DNA of 64,000 nt from Vagococcus salmoninarum (GTDB taxonomy: Bacteria > Bacillota > Bacilli > Lactobacillales > Vagococcaceae), in contig NZ_NGJU01000001.1 in NCBI RefSeq assembly GCF_003987495.1, positions 1-64,000 on the forward strand, given 5' to 3'. Made by a program: the position numbers and the translations under genes. Positions 55,062-62,537 of the stretch are shown here, piece by piece (positions within the stretch are counted from its first letter, which is position 1; each line of letters opens with the position of its first letter). Below the pieces are notes generated by a model that made no database searches, was not told the DNA's origin, and saw only the letters and a program-made list of their open reading frames with translations.

Positions 55062-55997
55062 ATGAGCTATGCACTAGATTTAAAAGGCTTAAAAAAAGTA
55101 TATGCGACCGGTGTTGAGGCGCTGCGTGGTATTGATTTAACTGTAGAAGAAGGAGATTTTTATGCACTGCTAGGTCCAAACGGTGCTGGAAAATCAACAA
55201 CAATTGGAATTATTACCTCACTTGTTAATAAGACTGCTGGTCAAGTAAAGGTTTTTGATTATGATATTGATAATGATTTAGAGCGAGCAAAGCAACAGAT
55301 TGGTCTTGTGCCGCAGGAATTTAATTTTAATCCGTTTGAAACGGTTCAACAAATTGTAGTAAATCAAGCAGGATATTATGGTGTCTCAAGAAAAGAGGCA
55401 CTGAAACGTAGTGAAAAGTATTTGAAGCAGTCCAATTTATGGGAGAAAAGAAACGTTCGTGCCCGTATGTTATCTGGAGGGATGAAACGAAGACTTATGA
55501 TAGCTCGAGCATTAATGCACGAGCCACGTCTGCTAATTCTTGATGAACCAACTGCTGGAGTGGACATTGAGCTTAGAAGAGAAATGTGGGCATTTTTAAA
55601 AGAGTTAAATGAAAGTGGCACAACAATCATTCTTACAACTCATTATTTAGAAGAAGCAGAGATGCTTTGTCGTAACATTGGAATTATTCAATCAGGTGAG
55701 CTAATTGAGAATACAAGTATGAAAGCACTTCTATCAAAACTACAATATGAGACTTTCATTTTTGATTTAGATAGCTACGACAAAAAGCCTGTGATAAAAG
55801 GTTATAAGCACTTTTTTGAAGATGATCTAACACTTGCTATAGAAGTTGAACGAAATCAGGGAGTTAATAATATTTTTGAGCAGCTCAATCAGCAAAATAT
55901 CAAGGTTCTTTCTATGCGCAATAAATCAAATAGATTGGAAGAGTTGTTCTTAAAAATTACCGAAGACAAACATCAAAAGGAGGAGAAAAATGTTTAG
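55062..55997 (+). CDS. ABC transporter ATP-binding protein, YadG-like
   Basis: The 311-residue ABC-2-type ATPase has Walker A LLGPNGAGKSTTIG near residue 36, a LSGGMKRRLMIARALMHEP signature and Walker B LLILDEPTAGVD. Stretches such as EFNFNPFETVQQIVVNQAGYYGV and the C-terminal VLSMRNKSNRLEELF look much closer to Escherichia coli YadG, as I remember it, than to Firmicute drug exporters. It pairs with the permease that overlaps its end by 8 bases. Its cargo is unknown. There is no own clear operator, so it may be constitutive or read through from ars. Confidence 0.85.
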   Translation: MSYALDLKGLKKVYATGVEALRGIDLTVEEGDFYALLGPNGAGKSTTIGIITSLVNKTAGQVKVFDYDIDNDLERAKQQIGLVPQEFNFNPFETVQQIVVNQAGYYGVSRKEALKRSEKYLKQSNLWEKRNVRARMLSGGMKRRLMIARALMHEPRLLILDEPTAGVDIELRREMWAFLKELNESGTTIILTTHYLEEAEMLCRNIGIIQSGELIENTSMKALLSKLQYETFIFDLDSYDKKPVIKGYKHFFEDDLTLAIEVERNQGVNNIFEQLNQQNIKVLSMRNKSNRLEELFLKITEDKHQKEEKNV

Positions 55998-56760
55998 TAT
56001 CTACTTTACAGCACTTAAAAGCTTAGCAGTTAAGGAAACCAACCGTTACCTACGGATATGGGTACAAACTTTAGTGCCTCCTGTTATTACGACCTCATTA
56101 TATTTTGTTATTTTTGGAAAAATGATTGGTGGTCGTATTGGTGATATGGGCGGCTTCTCCTATATGGAATTTATTGTACCAGGTTTAATTATGATGTCTG
56201 CAATCACAAGTTCTTACGCAAATGTTTCTTCATCTTTCTTTTCTCAAAAATTCCAAAAGAATATTGAAGAGCTATTAGTTGCACCTGTACCCACACATGT
56301 TATTATTTGGGGATTTGTTATTGGTGGACTGGGTAGGAGTATCTTAGTTGGGACATTGGTTACAGTCATTTCTCTATTTTTTGTTCCACTTCATGTTTAT
56401 TCATGGTTTATTGTGGTGATTACATTATTGATGACTGCAATTTTATTTTCATTAGCAGGCTTAATTAATGGTGTTTTTGCACAATCTTATGATGATGTTT
56501 CAATTGTACCAACATTTGTTTTACAGCCATTAACTTATTTAGGTGGTGTATTTTACGCCATTTCAATGCTACCACCTTTTTGGCAAGGAGTTTCAAAAGT
56601 CAATCCTATCGTTTATATGATTTCTGGGTTCAGATACGGTTTTCTTGGGACAACTGATGTGCCACTCGTCATTTCTATAACGATTCTAATTCTTTTTATT
56701 ATCATCCTTTATTCTGTTTGTTGGTATCTTGTTGATAAAGGGAAAGGGCTGAGAAGCTAG
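55990..56760 (+). CDS. ABC-2 type permease, YadH-like
   Basis: The 256-residue membrane protein has six helices of the ABC-2 family. The start (KSLAVKETNRYLRIWVQTLVPPVITTSLYFVIFG) and YMEFIVPGLIMMSAITSSYANVSSSFF look like E. coli YadH in length and sequence. With the preceding ATPase it forms a two-gene exporter. The link with arsenic resistance is only by place. Confidence 0.85.
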   Translation: MFSIYFTALKSLAVKETNRYLRIWVQTLVPPVITTSLYFVIFGKMIGGRIGDMGGFSYMEFIVPGLIMMSAITSSYANVSSSFFSQKFQKNIEELLVAPVPTHVIIWGFVIGGLGRSILVGTLVTVISLFFVPLHVYSWFIVVITLLMTAILFSLAGLINGVFAQSYDDVSIVPTFVLQPLTYLGGVFYAISMLPPFWQGVSKVNPIVYMISGFRYGFLGTTDVPLVISITILILFIIILYSVCWYLVDKGKGLRS

Positions 56761-56813
56761 TAAAGAAGGAATATCAAAGGTTGAGAGAGTAAAAATTAGA
56801 TTATTAAACAGTA

Positions 56814-56862
56814 AAAAGATAGAAACTTATTTGTATTTCAATAATAAGCTTCTATCTTTTTT
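56814..56862 (+). terminator. Terminator after the ABC exporter genes
   Basis: AAAAGATAGAA and TTCTATCTTTT form the stem base with inner CTTATT/AATAAG, ending in TTTTTT. The following 170 bp up to the cad promoter show nothing else. Confidence 0.8.
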
Positions 56863-57032
56863 AATTTTAATGTCATCAAACGAATTAATTGAACAACAAA
56901 TGATTGGAACAGGATTCAAATATTGAAACTTTTTCTAAGAAATTGCATATAGCGAAAATGACAAAGCTTGCTGTCTGTATAAGTTAGTATCGGAACAAGG
57001 GAGCGTTCATAGACAATTGTATGGAATCAACA

Positions 57033-57081
57033 TTGACATAATAAATTTGAAAGGCTACAATACAGTTGAGTGATTGCTCAA
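57033..57081 (+). promoter_or_regulatory. cadCA promoter and CadC operator candidate
   Basis: TTGACA (57033-57038), exactly 17 bases, TACAAT (57056-57061). Immediately after, TTGAG-N6-CTCAA (57066-57081) forms a dyad at the start of transcription, where CadC repressors bind. Confidence 0.7.
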
Positions 57082-57098
57082 TTGAAAGGGTGAGAAAT

Positions 57099-57455
57099 AT
57101 GAATAAACAAGAATTGATCTGTGATTGCGATGTTATACATAAAGAAGTTGTAGAGAAAGTGAAAGAAGTGATGCCTGAAAAACAAGCAATAACTAATTTA
57201 ACTAGTTTATATAAGGCATTTGCAGATAAAACTAGATTGGAAATACTGTATGCATTACACGAGAGTGAAATGTGTGTTTGTGATTTGGCTGTGTTGCTGA
57301 ATATGACGAAATCGGCAATTTCTCATCAATTAAAAACTTTAAGGCTCGCTAATCTGGTAAAAAACAGACGTGAGGGTAAGATTGTGTATTATTCACTTAC
57401 TGACAAACATGTGTATGAAATTTTCGAACAAAGTTTCAAGCATGTAGCAGAATGA
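57099..57455 (+). CDS. cadC: Cadmium/lead-responsive repressor CadC
   Basis: The 118-residue ArsR/SmtB-family repressor has the Cys pair near the N-terminus (LICDCDVIH) and the pair in the recognition helix region (EMCVCDLAVLL). Together these form the four-thiolate Cd/Pb site of classical CadC. The DNA helix is MTKSAISHQLKTLRLANLV. I start at the ATG at 57099 after AAAGGGTGAG; an upstream TTG lies inside the operator. It is 16 bp before cadA. Confidence 0.93.
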   Translation: MNKQELICDCDVIHKEVVEKVKEVMPEKQAITNLTSLYKAFADKTRLEILYALHESEMCVCDLAVLLNMTKSAISHQLKTLRLANLVKNRREGKIVYYSLTDKHVYEIFEQSFKHVAE

Positions 57456-57471
57456 ATCTGGAGGTCCCGAT

Positions 57472-59574
57472 ATGAAGAAAGAGTATATTTTAGAGGGGTT
57501 AACTTGTGCAAACTGCGCAGGGAAAATTGAGAATGACGTTAAGAAAATAAGCGGTATAGAAAATGTGACACTTAACTTAATGAATACGACGTTAGCATTT
57601 GATAAGAAAGATGACAACGGTCTTGATGAAGAAATCGAAAAAATCGTGCATACGTACGAACCAGAAGTTGGTGTTTTTCCTAAACAGGAATATAAAAAAG
57701 AACCAACAAAAAATTTGAGTCTTAAAGATAATAAGATTTTTCTTCGACTAGTAGTTGGTGCAATTATACTTATATTTGCAGTTATAGCCAACATGCAAGA
57801 CGGTATAAATGATTGGTTGAAGTTAGCGTTATTCTTAATCAGTTATGCAATTCTTGGTGGAGATGTATTGTTAAAAGCAATTCGTAATATTTTTAAGGGC
57901 CAAGTATTTGATGAAAACTTCTTAATGAGTATTGCAACGATTGGAGCCTTTATCATTGGAGAAACCGCAGAAGCAGTTGCTGTTATGCTTTTTTATCAAA
58001 TTGGTGAATTGTTTCAAGATATTGCCGTTAAGCGTTCTAAAAAATCAATTACAGATTTAATGGATATTCGACCAGATTATGCTAACTTGAAAGTTGGAAA
58101 CGACATCAAGAAAGTAAAACCTGAAACAATAAAGATTGGTGATATCATTATTGTTAAGGCTGGCGAAAAAGTATCTCTTGATGGAATTGTCGTTGCTGGC
58201 GAATCCCTGTTAGATACAAAAGCATTAACAGGTGAATCGGTCCCACGAAAAACAAAAACTGGAGATAACGTATTGTCTGGTTGTATCAATCAGAGTGGTG
58301 TCTTAACGATTGAAGTTACAAAAACATTTGGTGAATCAACGGTGGCAAAGATTATTGATCTTGTTGAAAATGCTAGTAGTAAAAAAGCCCCCACTGAAAA
58401 CTTTATCACAAAATTTTCAAGATACTATACTCCAGTAGTGGTAATTGTTGCAACCCTATTAGCAGTCATTCCTCCCCTATTCTTTGGTGGTGAGTGGTCT
58501 GATTGGGTAAATAGAGGGCTAATCTTTCTTGTAATCTCTTGTCCATGTGCATTGGTTGTTTCAATCCCGCTAGGTTTCTTTGGTGGAATTGGTGGTGCTT
58601 CTAAACATGGTATTCTAGTAAAAGGCAGTAATTTTCTTGAAGCCTTAAACAATGTTGATACAATTGTATTTGATAAAACAGGAACACTAACAGAGGGAGT
58701 ATTTGAAGTCACTTCTATTAATACAAGCAATGGTTTTACAGAAGAGCAATTAATAGAGTATGGAGCAAAAGCAGAAACACTGTCTAATCACCCAATTGCT
58801 ATGTCAATTAAGAAAGCTTATGGTAAAGAGATTGAACACAGTGAACTTGATTCTTATCAAGAAATTGCAGGACATGGAATTAGTGTATTGATTAAAGAAA
58901 AACCTGTTCTTGCAGGAAATGAAAAATTAATGAAACAGCATAATATTGAGTATATGTCGAACAGCGAAACAGGAACGGTTGTTTATATTGCTATTGATAA
59001 TGTATTTGCTGGTTCAATTGTGATTTCAGATAAAATTAAAAAAGATAGTTTTGAAGCCATTCAATCACTTAAGAGTAAAGGTGTTCAAAAGACAGTCATG
59101 CTAACAGGTGATAATAAAGTGATTGCTCAAAATATTGCTAAAGAATTGTCATTAGATGAAGTTTATTCAGAATTACTTCCAACAGACAAAGTGGATATTT
59201 TAGAAAGACTTGAAAATGAGGAAGTTGACAAAGGAAAACTAGCCTTTGTCGGTGATGGAATCAATGATGCTCCCGTATTAGCAAGAGCAGATATCGGAAT
59301 TGCTATGGGCGGTTTAGGGTCAGATGCTGCTATTGAGGCAGCAGATATTGTCTTAATGACCGATGAACCTTCTAAAATAGCAAAAGCCATTGATATTTCA
59401 AGTTTTACAAAGAAAATAGTATGGCAAAATATTATTTTTGCATTAGGTGTTAAAGCCATCTTTTTAACTCTTGGTGCATTCGGAATTGCAACAATGTGGG
59501 AAGCTGTATTTGCTGATGTTGGTGTATCTGTATTGGCGATTTTAAATGCTACACGTGTCATAAGATATAAATAA
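57472..59574 (+). CDS. cadA: Cadmium/zinc-exporting P1B-type ATPase CadA
   Basis: The 700-residue heavy-metal ATPase has one N-terminal metal-binding domain (GLTCANCAGKIE) and the transmembrane ion motif SCPCALVVS. The phosphorylation site is DKTGTLTEG, the family His-Pro is SNHPIAMSIK, and the hinge is GDGINDAPVLARADIGIAMG. It pumps Cd(II), Zn(II) or Pb(II) out of the cell. It is regulated with cadC and closes the cargo block. Confidence 0.94.
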   Translation: MKKEYILEGLTCANCAGKIENDVKKISGIENVTLNLMNTTLAFDKKDDNGLDEEIEKIVHTYEPEVGVFPKQEYKKEPTKNLSLKDNKIFLRLVVGAIILIFAVIANMQDGINDWLKLALFLISYAILGGDVLLKAIRNIFKGQVFDENFLMSIATIGAFIIGETAEAVAVMLFYQIGELFQDIAVKRSKKSITDLMDIRPDYANLKVGNDIKKVKPETIKIGDIIIVKAGEKVSLDGIVVAGESLLDTKALTGESVPRKTKTGDNVLSGCINQSGVLTIEVTKTFGESTVAKIIDLVENASSKKAPTENFITKFSRYYTPVVVIVATLLAVIPPLFFGGEWSDWVNRGLIFLVISCPCALVVSIPLGFFGGIGGASKHGILVKGSNFLEALNNVDTIVFDKTGTLTEGVFEVTSINTSNGFTEEQLIEYGAKAETLSNHPIAMSIKKAYGKEIEHSELDSYQEIAGHGISVLIKEKPVLAGNEKLMKQHNIEYMSNSETGTVVYIAIDNVFAGSIVISDKIKKDSFEAIQSLKSKGVQKTVMLTGDNKVIAQNIAKELSLDEVYSELLPTDKVDILERLENEEVDKGKLAFVGDGINDAPVLARADIGIAMGGLGSDAAIEAADIVLMTDEPSKIAKAIDISSFTKKIVWQNIIFALGVKAIFLTLGAFGIATMWEAVFADVGVSVLAILNATRVIRYK

Positions 59575-59576
59575 TC

Positions 59577-59616
59577 AGAAGCAGATATTGTAAAAAGTAC
59601 AATACCTGCTTCTTTA
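59577..59616 (+). terminator. Terminator after cadA
   Basis: AGAAGCAGATATTGT and ACAATACCTGCTTCT form a 15-base stem with one bulge, followed by a T-rich tail. Confidence 0.8.
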
Positions 59617-59725
59617 TCTGAATAGTGTAAAGAATAATTTTTTAGTTGATTTTACAAAATTAAGCTGCGACAAATATAGTTGTGCGAACTAAAAACTCTT
59701 TCTCAAGTATTTTTAGTTTTAAAAT

Positions 59726-60751
59726 TTATGGTGTTCCATACCCTATAATATAAGGGCTATTTTTTTCATAACTTAGTTTAGCAATCTTGTCTCCTGAATT
59801 ACCTTCAATTGTATAAACAACTTCATTTTCTACTTTCTCCACGATTCCTACATGGTCGCTGACAGAATCACCATCCCAATCAAAAAAAATGATATTGCCA
59901 CTTTTAGGCAAATTACCTTTCCCTAGCCATTGGTTTTTAGCTTTAAAATTTTCAATACCTGTTGGGCAATAAGCAAACCGTTCCATTTTAACACCAGCTT
60001 TTTCAGCATTATAAGAAACAAAAATGGCGCACCATTCAACACGTCCGTTGAAGCCATACCATTGCCAATACTTCATCCCTCCATCATGTGTTCCTTCATC
60101 CAATTCTTTAAGTGCTGAGTTTACAATAGCCGAATTTCCTTGACTATTATTGCCGGAAGTAGAAGTGGTGTACTGTTTAACAATTTGAGCGTAAAACATA
60201 TTGCCATACGCATAACGATAATCATAGCCTAAGTTAACAGCTATAGGATTAGTGTAAGTAACTGTTTTTCCACCTGCTTGATTTTTTGAGAATTGAATCG
60301 CATTATCCAGAGAGTAGCTCTTACCTGAATGACTTAGAAAGCCACCTCCAAAATTATATGATTGTACAATATTTAAAACATCGTATTCTCGGTGTCCTTT
60401 CCACATATCTGCAAAATATTTTACGCCAACTTCAATGGATTCATTTGGATCTTGAATTGAATTAGGTGGCTTTCCTTGGCTTTCGGAACATTGCATTACA
60501 TCGGGATATTTTTCTGAATTTCCCCCTGATTCTGCCATAATGATTCCTAATAAATAAGGAACCGCTTCGGAAATCTCATTTTTAGCAGCTTCTTTTGTGA
60601 CTTTATCTTTCCAACGAAGCACTGCTTCTGGAAGGTTTTGTCCTTCTTCCGAGCCAGAGTTGGTAGTTGAAGAGTCACTTCCAGCAATGAGCATGAAAAA
60701 TATAAAAAAGAAACCTGCCAGTAATAAAAGAGATAACTTACGTGGTTTCAT
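59726..60751 (-). CDS. Conjugation peptidoglycan hydrolase, Tn916 Orf14-like (lysozyme-like plus CHAP)
   Basis: The 341-residue protein has an N-terminal membrane segment (LSLLLLAGFFFIFFMLIAG). It is followed by a lysozyme-like transglycosylase domain (PYLLGIIMAESGGNSEKYPDVMQCSES, about residues 60-185). The C-terminal CHAP domain has its Cys in RVEWCAIFVSYNAEKAG, His in SDHVGIVEKV and Asn in IEGNSGDK. It cuts the cell wall so that the conjugation channel can pass. Tn916 Orf14 is the counterpart. Its start overlaps the end of the Orf15-like gene by 14 bases. No orf13 counterpart lies between it and the cargo. Confidence 0.9.
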   Translation of the reverse strand: MKPRKLSLLLLAGFFFIFFMLIAGSDSSTTNSGSEEGQNLPEAVLRWKDKVTKEAAKNEISEAVPYLLGIIMAESGGNSEKYPDVMQCSESQGKPPNSIQDPNESIEVGVKYFADMWKGHREYDVLNIVQSYNFGGGFLSHSGKSYSLDNAIQFSKNQAGGKTVTYTNPIAVNLGYDYRYAYGNMFYAQIVKQYTTSTSGNNSQGNSAIVNSALKELDEGTHDGGMKYWQWYGFNGRVEWCAIFVSYNAEKAGVKMERFAYCPTGIENFKAKNQWLGKGNLPKSGNIIFFDWDGDSVSDHVGIVEKVENEVVYTIEGNSGDKIAKLSYEKNSPYIIGYGTP

Positions 60752-62525
60752 AGGGCTGTTCCTCTTCTAATTCTGGAGTGCTATAGGCTTCCTGTCTTAA
60801 ATGACTAATTTCTTTTTCAAGTTGCTTTGCTTCATGTTGTGTTACTGGAGATGGAGAAGGTGATGAAGGGGTTTCTTCTAGAGAAACATGTTCTATAGTT
60901 TCTGTTATCTCTTTATTCTCAACAACTTGTTCCACAGAAGTTTCAATTTCTTCCGCTAAAGGACTTGGTGCAATTAATGTATCATCAACTTCTTCCATTG
61001 GTAATACAGTTTCCGTTATAAAAGGTTCTGTACTTGTTTCAAAGTCTGATACGTTTTTAACAGGATAGTTTGGCAATTCTGCTGAATCTTTTACACCAAC
61101 AGTATTTATAGGGAGCGTTTCTTCTTTGGATGTCATTGGATGTTCATCAAAAGCTGTTGCCGTTTTATCAAGAGAAGTTTCTTCTTCACCAGCTTGCACT
61201 AATAAATTATCCTGTAGTTCGTTTTGACGATAAGCGTGATCCAATTCTACTCCAGAACGAAGGTAATCATTTTCTGCGGCTTGTGTTTTATAGGCTTGTT
61301 CAGCATAGCGATTTTGCTGATCTTCTTTTTGTGCTCGTTGCTGCTGCCTTTCTTGAAGAGCTTGTTTTGGATTGAAAGAAAAGTCTTTTAACTCTGCTTT
61401 TCCTTTGATAAGTGAGCGAACGATTTGTCCTTTATTCTTCCAAATGAATAGACCTAATAAAACTTTTACGAACAGTCCAACAATCATTGTGACAATGTTT
61501 GTTACAACAAAAAAGGAATCTAGCAAATTTAGAATAGAGAACAAGAGACCAAAACCGAATCCAATCCCTATTTTTGAAGCAAACAGTGTTCCTAGTAACA
61601 TGAATCCATTTTTTAACAGATGGTGCATGTTTGGAATCAAAGCTAAAAATAGTAGTGAGGGGAAGAGAAACAGAATTCCGTAAATTAATAGCTGGATTAA
61701 AATATTTGCAACCCCAATGATTAGTACCGCTGTTCCAATCACAATCAGCATAATAAATGTATTTAGTAAAACAGCTACTTTTTCGGTCATACGATCAGAG
61801 GTGAGATAAGAATTTTTTTCGGAGTCTTTTTTTATTTTATCTGCAATTTCGTCTGTCTTTTTTTGATTAAATGTTTCGCCACTTTTAACAAGATAGGATT
61901 CAAATTGCTCTTTTGATAAGTCAGTTTTCCCAAAATTGAGTAAAGCATAAGGTTTAATAACAAATTCATCAAAAATAAGATTTCGGATATTGCTTGTTCC
62001 ATCTAATTGTTGGTTTGATCCGAGTAAGTTCTCTGAAATATTGCCATTGCCTTTTGTCAAACTACCACTTGTTAAATCAACTAATTGTCCTTGAACATTT
62101 TGAGATAGTATATTCACTTCTTGGATTTTGTTAGCACCATCCGAAAAGAAGGTCATACTTCCAACATAGATTAAAGTAAAAACACCAAATCGAATTAATG
62201 CTTTGCTGATTCCTTTTTCAAAAAAATCTTTCACTGAAATAACAATCACGAACGTAAAAAGGAGAATTCCTACAACACTGAATAACTTATTGTAAATAGC
62301 ACCAGTAGTAGAGAATAAATCCGGTAATACTCCTTCTAATAAATTTAAACTAAAGAGTTTGTCTATCACATAATCTAATGCCAGAACAAGGTATTTGATT
62401 AAGCCAAAGGCAATATTGAGCAACGCATTTAGCACACTTTGTAAATTTTCATTGATGCTAAACCAGCCGCCTTTTTCAAAAAAGGATTGGAAACTGTCAA
62501 TATCAAATAAATCTTTTAGTAACAT
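60738..62525 (-). CDS. Conjugation membrane protein, Tn916 Orf15-like
   Basis: The 595-residue protein has about seven to eight membrane helices in residues 30-365 (for example LFSVVGILLFTFVIVISV and LIQLLIYGILFLFPSLLFLALI), resembling a VirB6-type channel component. A long, charged C-terminal tail follows, rich in Glu, Pro and Ser (residues about 380-590). This matches the CD3337/EF1877 mobilome membrane protein family. It lies between the VirB4-like ATPase and the Orf14-like hydrolase, as in Tn916. Confidence 0.9.
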   Translation of the reverse strand: MLLKDLFDIDSFQSFFEKGGWFSINENLQSVLNALLNIAFGLIKYLVLALDYVIDKLFSLNLLEGVLPDLFSTTGAIYNKLFSVVGILLFTFVIVISVKDFFEKGISKALIRFGVFTLIYVGSMTFFSDGANKIQEVNILSQNVQGQLVDLTSGSLTKGNGNISENLLGSNQQLDGTSNIRNLIFDEFVIKPYALLNFGKTDLSKEQFESYLVKSGETFNQKKTDEIADKIKKDSEKNSYLTSDRMTEKVAVLLNTFIMLIVIGTAVLIIGVANILIQLLIYGILFLFPSLLFLALIPNMHHLLKNGFMLLGTLFASKIGIGFGFGLLFSILNLLDSFFVVTNIVTMIVGLFVKVLLGLFIWKNKGQIVRSLIKGKAELKDFSFNPKQALQERQQQRAQKEDQQNRYAEQAYKTQAAENDYLRSGVELDHAYRQNELQDNLLVQAGEEETSLDKTATAFDEHPMTSKEETLPINTVGVKDSAELPNYPVKNVSDFETSTEPFITETVLPMEEVDDTLIAPSPLAEEIETSVEQVVENKEITETIEHVSLEETPSSPSPSPVTQHEAKQLEKEISHLRQEAYSTPELEEEQPYETT

Positions 62526-62537
62526 AGCAGCTCCTTT

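Noticed and set aside
57393-59561. Several minus-strand frames within cadC and cadA
   Set aside because: They are mirror frames of a well-conserved P-type ATPase; no start sites or homology features.
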